In this document: positions 1-7,814 of the stretch, one piece after another
Numbering within the stretch: position 1 is the first letter of the stretch
Layout of the letters: every line of letters begins with the position of its first letter
DNA from: a virus
Length of the DNA: 32,081 nucleotides
Strand: one strand, 5' to 3'
IMG/VR virus record: IMGVR_UViG_3300042400_000364
Location: 1-32,081 of that record
The notes under the pieces: generated by a model
Database searches by the model: none
Seen by the model: the letters and a program-made list of their open reading frames with translations, nothing else
Told to the model about the DNA's origin: nothing
Program-made: the position numbers and the translations under genes

Positions 1-147
1 GTTATTGCTTATGAATTATTAACTAAAGATGATGTAATTGCATGGGTGCAAAATTTAGTGGGAAAAGAAATGCAAGATCAAGCAGATACAGAATTAGAAG
101 CCTATAAAGATCGTAAAGCTTTAACATTGGGAACACCTTGGCTATGA
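1..147 (+). CDS. C-terminal end of an unidentified late gene (5' truncated)
   Basis: Frame 1 is open from the first base to TGA at 145-147 and gives 48 residues ending in GTPWL. The fragment is charged and probably helical, with no motif I can assign. Its stop overlaps the start of the next gene in an ATGA arrangement, as is usual within this phage's late operon, so it is very likely the end of a real structural or virion-associated gene whose start lies outside the window. Function unknown. Confidence 0.6.
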   Translation, partial: VIAYELLTKDDVIAWVQNLVGKEMQDQADTELEAYKDRKALTLGTPWL

Positions 148-620
148 TAGATTTCATGGTTTTAGCGCTTCCTCGATCTGGAACAGCTTGGGTCGCTAAT
201 CTTTTAACGACTGATACATCGCTGTGTATTCACGAAGCGTTTATGGATCACTCCATTGATGATCTGGATACTCGATCTTACGATGGAATGTTAGGAATCG
301 CTGAAACCAGTGCATTTATTAGAGCGGATGAACTTAACCTACACTCTGCTAAAAAGCTAATTATAGACCGTCCTTTTGATGAAATAAATAATTCAATAGT
401 AAAGTTAGGTTTTAAAGCTATGCCATCATATTCGGCTGATTTGATGATTCGACTTAAAGCGTATAGAATAGCTTATAAAGATTTGTTTAATTACGATATT
501 ATGGCTGAAGCGTATTATTATTTACTGCGTAAAGAGCTTAACCAAGAACGGCATAAAATGTTATGCCAAATGAATATAGAAGACACCGTAGCTATTGAAC
601 GTGTCAGAGGGTTAGTATGA
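144..620 (+). CDS. sulfotransferase-like P-loop protein
   Basis: This 158-residue protein begins MIDFMVLALPRSGTAWVANL. The PRSGTxW loop at residues 10-16 matches the 5' phosphosulfate-binding loop of PAPS-dependent sulfotransferases, at the expected N-terminal position after a beta strand. The protein is shorter than cellular sulfotransferases (about 250-300 residues) and resembles compact phage versions; I cannot identify the 3' phosphate-binding site. A TTG six bases upstream (138) is possible, but ATG at 144 overlaps the preceding TGA as ATGA and puts the motif at the usual distance. It overlaps the following oxygenase-like gene by ATGA, so the two are probably translationally coupled. Transfer of sulfate to a virion, cell-surface or small-molecule target is inference; the substrate is unknown. 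Confidence 0.7.
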   Translation: MIDFMVLALPRSGTAWVANLLTTDTSLCIHEAFMDHSIDDLDTRSYDGMLGIAETSAFIRADELNLHSAKKLIIDRPFDEINNSIVKLGFKAMPSYSADLMIRLKAYRIAYKDLFNYDIMAEAYYYLLRKELNQERHKMLCQMNIEDTVAIERVRGLV

Positions 621-1192
621 ACAACATTATGGCTATTGCTAAGGTAGATATTACGCAAATACTGTTACAGTTGAAGCGTAATCCTCAGCTTTGGAATAGA
701 AATCCTATTAGGACTAATACGCCTTCTAGCCCGCATTATGGATTTGAGGATATTCATGTTAGATTCCGTGATCTCGCTGAGTATGATGGTGGAGATTGGA
801 CTAAGTTCAATGGTGAACACCGTTCATGCTGGTATAAAGAAGCAGATAGCCTTCCAGCTATTAAAGACTTAGCCTTTCAGTTAATGGCTACCGTGAAAGG
901 CGAAGAACTAGGTGGAATCTTAATTTCTAAAATCCCTCCAGGGGGATTATGCAAACCCCATACTGATACTACTTGGCACGCCAAGTATTATGACAAATAT
1001 GCCGTACAGTTAGAAAGCCATCCAGATCAAGCGTTCTGTTTTGAAGAAGGAGAGCATATATCTCCACCAGGTGAAGTCTATTGGTTTAATAACCAAGCCG
1101 TTCATTGGGTGCGTAATAATTCTCCGGTTGACCGGATCACATTAATTTTCTGTATTAAATCAGATAGGAGGTTTTCATGCCTTGGGGAATAG
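617..1192 (+). CDS. 2OG-Fe(II) oxygenase / aspartyl beta-hydroxylase-like protein
   Basis: This 191-residue protein has the double-stranded beta-helix dioxygenase signature: His115-Thr-Asp117 in a KPHTDTTWH context, a distal metal-ligand candidate His163 in AVHWVRNNS, and Arg173 in DRITLIF at the place that binds the 2-oxoglutarate carboxylate. The spacing fits the aspartyl/asparaginyl beta-hydroxylase branch common in phages. It starts within the stop of the sulfotransferase-like gene (ATGA), and its 3' end overlaps the next gene by 16 nt. The strong Shine-Dalgarno for that next gene lies inside this coding region. The pairing suggests two tailoring enzymes produced late with virion proteins. 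The substrate (virion protein, host protein or nucleotide) cannot be read from the sequence. Confidence 0.75.
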   Translation: MNNIMAIAKVDITQILLQLKRNPQLWNRNPIRTNTPSSPHYGFEDIHVRFRDLAEYDGGDWTKFNGEHRSCWYKEADSLPAIKDLAFQLMATVKGEELGGILISKIPPGGLCKPHTDTTWHAKYYDKYAVQLESHPDQAFCFEEGEHISPPGEVYWFNNQAVHWVRNNSPVDRITLIFCIKSDRRFSCLGE

Positions 1193-1881
1193 CAGCGGCA
1201 GGAATAGCATCAGGCGCTTTAGGGGCAGCGGGGCAATCTGACGCAGCCGCGGCATCAGCCGCCGTTGCGAGAGAACAACTAGCTTGGACTAAGAAAGTCT
1301 ATGAAAACGCTCAAAAAGATATTGTACCCTACACGCATTTAGGTGAAGTAGGCGCTAAAGGTTATGAAGCTAATCTACCTTATTTAACATCGCAATACGG
1401 TATGGAGGATTATAAAAAGAGTCCTTTATACACACCGATGGTTAGGAACTTAGCTGAACTGCAAGCAACGCCAGGCTATCAATTTCAATTGCAACAAGGC
1501 CTGCAAGGGATTCAACAAGGTGCAGCCGCTAAAGGTGGCTTGCTATCTGGTGCGGCTGGTCAAGCCATGAACAATTACGCGCAAGGTCAAGCAGCTCAAG
1601 GTTATCAATCGGCTTGGGAAAGAGCGCAAAAAGCGTACGGTACAGCCTTCAATCAAGATTTACAGCAAAAAGCACAAATTGGAACGATGTATTTAGAACC
1701 TGCTAAGTTAGGTCAAAACTCTGTATTAGGTTTAGGTAATATCGGGGTAGGCGCGGCTAATGCAATGGCTCCAGCTTATCAAGCTTTAGGCGCTGCAAAT
1801 GCAGCGGGCGCAGCTGCACCTTGGACTGGAGCTGCTAGTGCAGTAGGGTCATTAGGAAGCTTATTTGGTTTAGGAGGCTAA
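1177..1881 (+). CDS. DNA transfer / ejection protein (internal virion protein 1)
   Basis: The protein has 234 residues rich in Ala, Gly and Gln. Its N-terminus is hydrophobic (residues 3-20, Ala/Gly-rich). A central segment contains ATPGYQFQLQQGLQGIQQGAAAKGGLLSG, split here by description: a GYQF box followed by a Gln-rich stretch and AAKGGLLSG, which is characteristic of podovirus DNA-transfer or pilot proteins. The Ala/Gly C-terminus could insert in a membrane. A textbook AGGAGG at 1166-1171 precedes the ATG by 5 nt. It is the first of three consecutive genes of this character, equivalent in position and composition to the P22 ejection proteins gp7, gp20 and gp16, which leave the head with the DNA and form a conduit across the envelope. 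The family-level role is likely; one-to-one orthology is not claimed. Confidence 0.75.
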   Translation: MPWGIAAAGIASGALGAAGQSDAAAASAAVAREQLAWTKKVYENAQKDIVPYTHLGEVGAKGYEANLPYLTSQYGMEDYKKSPLYTPMVRNLAELQATPGYQFQLQQGLQGIQQGAAAKGGLLSGAAGQAMNNYAQGQAAQGYQSAWERAQKAYGTAFNQDLQQKAQIGTMYLEPAKLGQNSVLGLGNIGVGAANAMAPAYQALGAANAAGAAAPWTGAASAVGSLGSLFGLGG

Positions 1882-1882
1882 A

Positions 1883-3379
1883 ATGAGTGATTTAACTGAA
1901 ATTTTAAAAATGCAATGGGAAGCATATCCTAACGCCTTAAAAACCGGACAAGATGCACAAGCTAACGCTATAGCTTTACAAAATGCCCGTAGAGCGCAAC
2001 AAGAGCGTGAAGGGTTAAAAGCTTTATACGCTCAACAAGCTCAACCATCTTTTCAAGCGATTGGAGCTATCAGCCCTGAATACGCACAAACGGCAATGAA
2101 AAACCGGTTGGAGATGCAACAAGCTATGATGGGCATGCGCCATCAACAAGCGCTGACTGGTGAAATTGAAGATAAAATGGATCGAGAAAAAGAAGCTTTA
2201 ATGTCTAAGGCAGCGTTGCCTTTTTTAAACGCTTATGAAGCTAATAAAGGTAAAATTCCAGAAGCTGAAAATCACTATAATTTAATGACCGCGTTAAGTA
2301 AAATTTCAACTCAAGCAGTTGCAGAAGGGTGGGCGCCTAGTCACCATACATCAATCGATCCTAATGCTACATTTGAATCCGTAATATCAAATGCTAATAA
2401 AAGCGGTGTTTTTACAGATAACCAACGATTAAATCAAGAGCGGCTAAAAGCTCGAGGTTCTCAAGAAGGGCTTGTTCAAGGAGGGGTTGCACCTCAACCA
2501 AGCACTTATTACAATTCATATGGACATGACGAAAAAGGAAACGCTTTTGTTATTCCAGGGTCTAGTGGAATGTGGCCTCCAGACGCTAAAAGCCCTGAAA
2601 ATACTCAGCCTCCTGACGCTAACGCTACGCCTGCCGATCCAGCCAATATTAAGAAATTAACTTTTTATGAAAATATGTTGAAGGCTCCTGATGCAACTGC
2701 TGAAGAACAAGCTTTTGCAGAGGCTCAAATTATAAAATTAAGTCCTAAAGAAAATTTTAAAGTACAACCTCAAGTAGTAATTAACACACCTGAACAAATG
2801 GGTGTTAAAAACATTCAGCTAAAAGGTGAAATTGCAGCCGCGGAAAAAGAAGCTGTTTTAACTGCTGAAGAAAAACAAGCGTCTAAATTGTCAATCGACA
2901 ATTATTTCCGAAGTAAGCCCCCTCAACAAGTATTGGGGCTTATTAAAGAATCTCTTGCAGGCGATATTGATGCTGGTGTTGCTAGAATTGGGCAAGTTTT
3001 TGGTATTGCTACTCCTGGGGCAAGTGCGACTGAGGTGTTAAAAGTTGTTACTCAACAACTTGCCATGTCATCCCCCTATCCTCCAGGTTCACAATCTGAT
3101 GCAGAATTTAAAGCTAGATTGCTTTCAATAGGCGATCCTGGCGCAGTTACACCTATTGAATCAAGACTTAGAGCATTAGAAGAAGTTTATCGAAATGTTG
3201 AATCTTTTGTCGTTCAAAAAGGTGATTTCTTATCTGAAAAACAAATTCTTGATGCCATTGCAAATGGATACCTATCTGAATCTAGTGGATTAGAAATGCT
3301 TAATAACCAAATGCTTAATAAAGGCGCTCCAATTTACGCCCCAACGCAAGATAAGAAAACTTCAACTGGGGTAAAGTAA
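1883..3379 (+). CDS. probable internal virion / ejection protein 2
   Basis: This is a 498-residue, Gln/Ala-rich, mostly helical protein. Residues about 20-75 are rich in Gln and charged residues (coiled-coil-like), and a disordered Pro/Asn/Asp-rich linker lies near residues 225-255. No catalytic motif is visible. A GGAGG at 1874-1878 overlaps the end of the previous gene, and only one base separates the two reading frames. Position between two other ejection-type proteins and the composition suggest a second component of the DNA-ejection apparatus. I do not recognise a specific family, so the role rests mainly on context. Confidence 0.65.
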   Translation: MSDLTEILKMQWEAYPNALKTGQDAQANAIALQNARRAQQEREGLKALYAQQAQPSFQAIGAISPEYAQTAMKNRLEMQQAMMGMRHQQALTGEIEDKMDREKEALMSKAALPFLNAYEANKGKIPEAENHYNLMTALSKISTQAVAEGWAPSHHTSIDPNATFESVISNANKSGVFTDNQRLNQERLKARGSQEGLVQGGVAPQPSTYYNSYGHDEKGNAFVIPGSSGMWPPDAKSPENTQPPDANATPADPANIKKLTFYENMLKAPDATAEEQAFAEAQIIKLSPKENFKVQPQVVINTPEQMGVKNIQLKGEIAAAEKEAVLTAEEKQASKLSIDNYFRSKPPQQVLGLIKESLAGDIDAGVARIGQVFGIATPGASATEVLKVVTQQLAMSSPYPPGSQSDAEFKARLLSIGDPGAVTPIESRLRALEEVYRNVESFVVQKGDFLSEKQILDAIANGYLSESSGLEMLNNQMLNKGAPIYAPTQDKKTSTGVK

Positions 3380-3380
3380 A

Positions 3381-5363
3381 ATGAGTATAACAGTAGAAGA
3401 TTTACGCGCAAAAATGGCACAAAGAGCTGAATCTCGTAAAGCAACTCAACCAAATGAAAATGTATTGAAAGCGGTAGCTAATGCTGCTGCGAAATGGAAA
3501 GCTTCACAAATGCCTGAGCCTAGTGCAGCTCCTGAAGTGTGGGAGCAATATGGATACCCTAAAAATCCTGCTGCAATTCCATCTGTAAAACGTGAAGTTC
3601 CTATCGGATCGGGAAAGTCATTGGATGTAGCACCCTTTATGCTTGATTTTGATCTTAGGGATAAACCTTCTAATTTTCAATTAGGCGTTGATGCAGCTTT
3701 AAAAAGACAGTTCAAAGGGTTGAAAGGAATGTTTACCGATTTAACCCCTGCGGAGCGAGAAGAATTAGCCGCTTCAAAAGCTTATATAGAAGCTGCGCCT
3801 TGGCAAGCTACAGCAGGTGAAATGGCTGGTCAAATAGCTCCTCAAATAGTATTAAGTAAAGTTATGCCTGCAATAGCAGCCGCTAAAAGTGCAGTGCCTT
3901 TTCTTTCTAGGTTAACAGGTGCAGGAGCTTATGCGGCAGCGACAGAACCTGAAAATAGGGGAGGAGCTGCAATGTATGGCATGGGGGGTCAAGCTGGCGG
4001 TGAAGCTTTAGGTTATACAATCCCCCACGCTGTAAATTTAGGAAAAAAAGTATATGAAGGCGTAGCTGGAATGCTCCACGCGCCTACAGCAGCAGCGCAA
4101 ACTTTAGGTAAATTTGCAGACGTTCCTGGAAGAACTATTCCAGAAACGGTTGATCTTTCTCGCACATATAAAAATATTCCTGAACTTAAACCAACTTTAG
4201 GAATGATGGTTCCTGAAGATCAAAGGTCATTGCTTGAGTTTGAAAATTATGTGCGTACTAAATTTGGTAAAACTGCTTTAGCTGAAGCAGATATTTATAA
4301 TCAACAAGCTATATTAAAAGGGCTTCAAGAACGCGCATTTGATCCAACGCGTGCAACTAAAGAAATGGAGTTATTAAACGCTGAAACTGGAGCTTTGCGT
4401 AAAACAGCTTTTGAAAAAGCCAGAGAAAAATCATCTGCTGAACTTGCAGCGCCCATAATGCGTGTAACATCTGCAATTAGAACTCGCCCAGGTGAAACTG
4501 GCTTAGGCTCTCCAGCAGCGCAAACACAGGCATCTGAAATTGAAAACATTGCTTTAGGCCCTGTAAGTAAAAAATCAGTTATTGGCGCAGGAGGATTAGC
4601 AGTTGATGTTCCTGTATTTGCCAGAAAAGTTGATCCTGCCAATCTTTATGCGGCCAGAAAAACAATTGATGATGTTTTAAGGGGCGCTGTAGGGCCGAAT
4701 GATGAAATTAAAAATGCTATTAAAGCTAATAAAGTAACATCAATAGAATTGAAAGGTGCAATTGATGAAGCGTTAAAAGCTGCAAGCGCTGGAAATTGGG
4801 AAAAATATCTTGATACTTACATAGAAAAGATAAAACCTATTGAAGAAGGTAAAGCTTTTCAGGGAGTTTTAGATTTATTTAATACCGCGCCTAGAATTCC
4901 AGGATCAACTTTGGCAAGCATTAGTCCTTTTAAAATGCGTAAAGCTGCTTCAGAAGCCACATATAAAGAAATAGGAACTTCATTAAAAGACATACTTTCA
5001 CCAGAAGGTAGATCATTTTTAGATGATGCTGCAAATGCAATGTCAGCTATTGAAAATGTTAGGTCTGGATTAAATGCAACTAACAATTCAGCCACAGCAT
5101 CAAGATTTTATGAAATGTTTAGAAACCTACCTAAAGCAGCGCAACCCGTAATAAATGCAGGTTTAGCAGCGGTTAATATACTTACCAAAAATAAATCGCA
5201 AGAAATTATTGTTGACGCTTTACAAAACCCTCAAAATTTTCAAGCAATTGTTGATAGATATAATAAAATGAACAAAGTTCCAATATCTCCTGCTCAAGCT
5301 AAAGGGCTTCAAGTGCTATTGGGTTCTGTTGGTGCAGGCGCAGCGCAACAAGGTAGAAGATAA
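3381..5363 (+). CDS. probable internal virion / ejection protein 3
   Basis: This 660-residue protein begins with a charged helix and has an Ala/Gly-rich, partly hydrophobic region at about residues 150-240 (including KVMPAIAAAKSAVPFLSRL and AGGEALGYTIPHA), a candidate membrane-active segment. A long helical region follows, and the C-terminus is Gly/Ala-rich (LQVLLGSVGAGAAQQG). There is no lysozyme or transglycosylase motif that I can see. It follows the previous gene with a one-base gap and a weak G-rich ribosome-binding site. Size and place fit the largest P22-like ejection protein. Assignment is by context and composition, not by a family signature. Confidence 0.65.
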   Translation: MSITVEDLRAKMAQRAESRKATQPNENVLKAVANAAAKWKASQMPEPSAAPEVWEQYGYPKNPAAIPSVKREVPIGSGKSLDVAPFMLDFDLRDKPSNFQLGVDAALKRQFKGLKGMFTDLTPAEREELAASKAYIEAAPWQATAGEMAGQIAPQIVLSKVMPAIAAAKSAVPFLSRLTGAGAYAAATEPENRGGAAMYGMGGQAGGEALGYTIPHAVNLGKKVYEGVAGMLHAPTAAAQTLGKFADVPGRTIPETVDLSRTYKNIPELKPTLGMMVPEDQRSLLEFENYVRTKFGKTALAEADIYNQQAILKGLQERAFDPTRATKEMELLNAETGALRKTAFEKAREKSSAELAAPIMRVTSAIRTRPGETGLGSPAAQTQASEIENIALGPVSKKSVIGAGGLAVDVPVFARKVDPANLYAARKTIDDVLRGAVGPNDEIKNAIKANKVTSIELKGAIDEALKAASAGNWEKYLDTYIEKIKPIEEGKAFQGVLDLFNTAPRIPGSTLASISPFKMRKAASEATYKEIGTSLKDILSPEGRSFLDDAANAMSAIENVRSGLNATNNSATASRFYEMFRNLPKAAQPVINAGLAAVNILTKNKSQEIIVDALQNPQNFQAIVDRYNKMNKVPISPAQAKGLQVLLGSVGAGAAQQGRR

Positions 5364-5383
5364 CCATATTTTTAGGAATTAAA

Positions 5384-6328
5384 ATGACTCAAGCTTACTT
5401 ATCACCGATTTTACAAAACGCTCAGTTTAGCGATGACGGTACTTTCCTAAATGGAGGTCTTATTTGGTTCTACGCGGCTGGCACTTCTACACCTTTAACT
5501 GCTTATCAAGATGGCGCTGCTACAACGCCTTGGCCTAACCCTATAGTTCTAAACGCTAGAGGAGAAACAGGCGGTGAGATTTGGTTAGACGGTATTTACA
5601 AGTTGGTATTGCAAGGCGCTCCTTTAGTTGGTGAAACTAATGGCCCTGCTATCTCGACATTTGATAACATCTACGGTGTCAACGCTCCGACATCGTTTGC
5701 ACCTCCTTATGTGTTTGCAGGCACGTCAACTTCACAATCTAACACTGACATCTTCATGGGATGGAACGGTGTTAATTTTACTGCTTCACAAGAAACAACC
5801 GATTTTGGTGCTAACTGGCCTATTAATATTACGGGAACTGCTGGCCCTGTTGGTCATGTAGCAGCTTACGCTGGTAATGTCGTACCATTAGGGTACTTAG
5901 AATGTAATGGTGCAGCTGTATCAAGAACGACTTATGTTGATCTGTTTGGCGTCTGCGGTATTTTATACGGGGCAGGCGATGGCACAACAACTTTCAACCT
6001 TCCCGATCTAAGAGGATATTTCGTTCGTGGTTGGGATGACAGCGCTGGTGTGGATGTAGGCCGTGTCTTAGGTTCTACCCAAGCAGATTTAGTTGGCCCA
6101 ATTACTGATCCAGGACATACACATACTGATGCAGGGCATACACATAGTGATAATGGCGCTACAGTTGTTACTGGCGGCACATCAGGGCCAGATAGTATGC
6201 AATCATGGTCAAGTACACATAACACCGCAACAGGTATTGCTGATATTCAATCCAGTGTAACAGGCATCACAGGGGGCGCTGAAACACGTCCTAAGAACGT
6301 AGCGATGATGTATATCATAAAAACATGA
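5384..6328 (+). CDS. tail fibre with N-terminal attachment domain and tail-collar domain
   Basis: The protein has 314 residues in three parts. Residues 1-100 form a beta domain (TTPWPNPIVLNARGE, then WLDGIYKLVLQGA, then STFDNIYG), a type of fibre N-terminal domain that also appears on the gene starting at 31158. Residues about 164-220 are a phage tail-collar domain: PLGYLECNGAAVSRTTY, LFGVCGILYGAGDGTTTFNLPDLRG reported as overlapping halves, and FVRGWD. The C-terminal region carries two HTH metal-ligand motifs at 245-247 and 252-254, like the metal-stabilised needles of T4 gp12-type fibres, and ends with RPKNVAMMYIIKT, the usual collar-fibre ending. It probably binds host surface receptors. 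AGGAA lies about 8 nt before the ATG. It overlaps the holin-like gene by ATGA. Confidence 0.85.
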   Translation: MTQAYLSPILQNAQFSDDGTFLNGGLIWFYAAGTSTPLTAYQDGAATTPWPNPIVLNARGETGGEIWLDGIYKLVLQGAPLVGETNGPAISTFDNIYGVNAPTSFAPPYVFAGTSTSQSNTDIFMGWNGVNFTASQETTDFGANWPINITGTAGPVGHVAAYAGNVVPLGYLECNGAAVSRTTYVDLFGVCGILYGAGDGTTTFNLPDLRGYFVRGWDDSAGVDVGRVLGSTQADLVGPITDPGHTHTDAGHTHSDNGATVVTGGTSGPDSMQSWSSTHNTATGIADIQSSVTGITGGAETRPKNVAMMYIIKT

Positions 6329-6486
6329 AAATAAACTGGTCAGAAGCATCAACTAAACGTGGGCTTATTTGGCTATCAACAGCCATTGCAGGTTCAATAT
6401 TCATTTATCTAGGTAAGCCTATAGATCAGCTTTTGATACTTGCCAGTGCAGTTGCAGGTGGATTAGGATTGGTTTTAAAAGATTAA
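6325..6486 (+). CDS. small holin-like membrane protein
   Basis: This 53-residue ORF starts MKINWSEASTKRGLIWLST and has two predicted transmembrane helices, about residues 13-29 and 34-51, joined by a short polar turn (GKPID), and ends in KD. A short charged tail, two helices and a location immediately before an XhlA-like gene and a lysozyme are typical of class II holins. Its ATG overlaps the TGA of the fibre gene, so it is probably coupled to late structural expression. It would permeabilise the inner membrane to release the lysozyme. The call is by topology and context; an antiholin role is also possible. Confidence 0.7.
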   Translation: MKINWSEASTKRGLIWLSTAIAGSIFIYLGKPIDQLLILASAVAGGLGLVLKD

Positions 6487-6497
6487 AAGGAAAAAAC

Positions 6498-6731
6498 GTG
6501 ACAGACCTTGACCTTAACTGTAGAGTTGCTAAAGTAGAACAAAAGATTGAAGGGCTTACGCAAGAACTTCATAAAGAACTTGAAGATTCCAGAAGAAGAT
6601 CGGATCGTATTTTCTTAGCGTTAGATGAACTTAAAAAAGAATCTGCAAACAACAAGGGTTTCTTTGGAGGGGTGGTCTTTGCTGTGGCCGCTATTTTCTC
6701 TGTTATAGCATACGTTTTTGGTAAAGGTTAA
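6498..6731 (+). CDS. XhlA-like coiled-coil membrane protein of the lysis cassette
   Basis: The 77-residue product starts with GTG at 6498, preceded by AAAGGA at a good distance. Residues about 5-52 form a charged amphipathic helix or coiled coil (VEQKIEGLTQELHKELEDS region). A single transmembrane helix follows at about 56-74 and the tail is basic. This is the layout of haemolysin XhlA-type phage lysis proteins and of some holin partners. It lies between the two-helix holin-like gene and the lysozyme, and its TAA overlaps the lysozyme start as TAATG. It may modulate or assist holin function. Confidence 0.6.
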   Translation: MTDLDLNCRVAKVEQKIEGLTQELHKELEDSRRRSDRIFLALDELKKESANNKGFFGGVVFAVAAIFSVIAYVFGKG

Positions 6732-7162
6732 TGTCGGCATTAGAACTATTAATCAAACTTATTAAAGAATCAGAAGGATGTAAGCTAAAAGCATATAAAG
6801 ATTGTATTGGTGTGGTAACAATCGGTTGGGGTCAAACTAAAGGTATCAAAGAAGGAATGACTTGGACTCAAAACCGAGCTGATGAAGATTTAATTAAAAC
6901 GGCACTAGAGGTGCTTAATCAAGCGATTAAGGCTTCACCCATACTAGCAACAGCTAATATGGAAAAACAAGCTGCAATAGCGGATTTTGTTTATAATTTA
7001 GGCATTGGTAGTTACACTTCTTCAACGCTGAAGAAAAAAGTAGATGCTAATGATTGGATTTCCGCAGCGGTTGAAATCAAACGTTGGGATAAAGCAGGCG
7101 GTAAGGTCTTAAAAGGTCTTACTATTCGTAGAAATAAAGAAGCAGAATTAATATTATCATGA
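6731..7162 (+). CDS. endolysin, T4/P22-type lysozyme (glycoside hydrolase 24)
   Basis: This 143-residue lysozyme carries the family's E-8-D-5-T catalytic triad: Glu15 in ESEGCKLKAY, Asp24 in YKDCIG and Thr30 in VTIGWGQT. The C-terminal half has the expected AAIADFVYNLGIGSY and WDKAGGKVLKGLTIRR elements. It cleaves the MurNAc-GlcNAc bond of peptidoglycan at the end of infection. There is no signal peptide or signal-anchor, so release should depend on the holin encoded two genes upstream. The start overlaps the preceding stop (TAATG), and the 3' end overlaps the next small ORF by ATGA. Length is normal for the family. Confidence 0.93.
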   Translation: MSALELLIKLIKESEGCKLKAYKDCIGVVTIGWGQTKGIKEGMTWTQNRADEDLIKTALEVLNQAIKASPILATANMEKQAAIADFVYNLGIGSYTSSTLKKKVDANDWISAAVEIKRWDKAGGKVLKGLTIRRNKEAELILS

Positions 7163-7320
7163 ACGAAATTACATTGTCATTGTCATTAGAAGAACTAAAC
7201 ATCATCATGAACGCATTAGGCGTTGGTCAATTTACCCAAGTTGCTCCAGTCATTCAAAAGATACAACTTCAAGCAGGCCCACAAGTTCAAGCGATGCCTG
7301 CTGAAACAGAAGTTGAATAA
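7159..7320 (+). CDS. small conserved-type phage protein after the lysozyme
   Basis: This 53-residue ORF reads MNEITLSLSLEELNIIMNAL, followed by a segment ending AGPQVQAMPAETEVE. Its ATG overlaps the lysozyme stop (ATGA). A beta strand, then an ELNIIMNALG helix and a PVIQKIQ helix make a pattern I associate with very small phage proteins of unknown function found near structural or lysis genes. It is the last gene of the rightward late cluster; its TAA abuts the TAA of the first leftward gene. I see no hairpin terminator between the convergent clusters. Confidence 0.65.
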   Translation: MNEITLSLSLEELNIIMNALGVGQFTQVAPVIQKIQLQAGPQVQAMPAETEVE

Positions 7321-7632
7321 TTACTTATTGAAACCTGGTATTGGTTCAATAGGTTGAATTTGAGGAAATGGGGCAACTAGCATAGCAGGCGCTATTTGCT
7401 CCATTGGTGGTAAAACAGGTTCAGGTGTAGTAATGTTTGTACCTAATGCCATTCTATTGATTGTCATTCCATTAGAACAGGTTGTTAAAGTACCAAAGGA
7501 TGTGCAGTTTATTGATTCTGCTGAAGCCACATTAACCGTTAACGATATGATTAAAGCTATAGTAAGATATAAATTAAGCATTCTAGCTTTATAAAGTTTA
7601 GCTTCTAATTCTTCACAGTTATAAAAGATCAT
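7321..7632 (-). CDS. small secreted or membrane-anchored protein, unknown
   Basis: The protein has 103 residues. A charged N-terminus (1-17) is followed by a hydrophobic stretch (LYLTIALIISLTVNVASA, about residues 21-38) ending in an AxA-type signal peptidase site before ESINC. A short domain with two cysteines follows, then a Pro-rich tail (PEPVLPPMEQIAPAM). The ATG overlaps the upstream gene's TGA (ATGA), though translation could also begin at Met18, which would give a cleaner signal peptide. It is the last gene of the long leftward operon. Export to the periplasm or inner membrane is inferred; function unknown. Confidence 0.65.
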   Translation of the reverse strand: MIFYNCEELEAKLYKARMLNLYLTIALIISLTVNVASAESINCTSFGTLTTCSNGMTINRMALGTNITTPEPVLPPMEQIAPAMLVAPFPQIQPIEPIPGFNK

Positions 7633-7814
7633 TGTTGTTCTCCAAATAATTGATTGCGCTCTCTAGCCATCCTCAAGGTGCAAAAACGTTGATGTAGCCG
7701 TATTAAAACCATCGCACGTCTAGCACCTACTTTTTCTTCCTCAAGAAGTTTAAGGACTTCTTCTTCACTCATATTTGCCAATACTTCATTTAAACTTCGC
7801 CAACTTAATTTCAT
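7629..7814 (-). CDS. small helical protein, unknown
   Basis: This is a 61-residue, highly charged, helical product (MKLSWRSLNEVLANMSEEEV followed by a Glu/Lys-rich helix and an Arg-rich one). No motif is recognised. It is joined by ATGA overlaps both to the helicase gene upstream and to the secreted protein downstream, which supports real, coupled translation. A role as an accessory to the adjacent SNF2-like helicase is only a contextual guess. Confidence 0.6.
   Translation of the reverse strand: MKLSWRSLNEVLANMSEEEVLKLLEEEKVGARRAMVLIRLHQRFCTLRMARERNQLFGEQQ

Noticed and set aside
4325-4642. Minus-strand ORF of 105 codons opposite ejection protein 3
   Set aside because: Antisense to a clear late gene, with no ribosome-binding site; typical codon shadow.
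5932-6225. Minus-strand Cys/Val/Pro-rich ORF opposite the collar fibre
   Set aside because: Antisense shadow of the collar and GHTH repeats.
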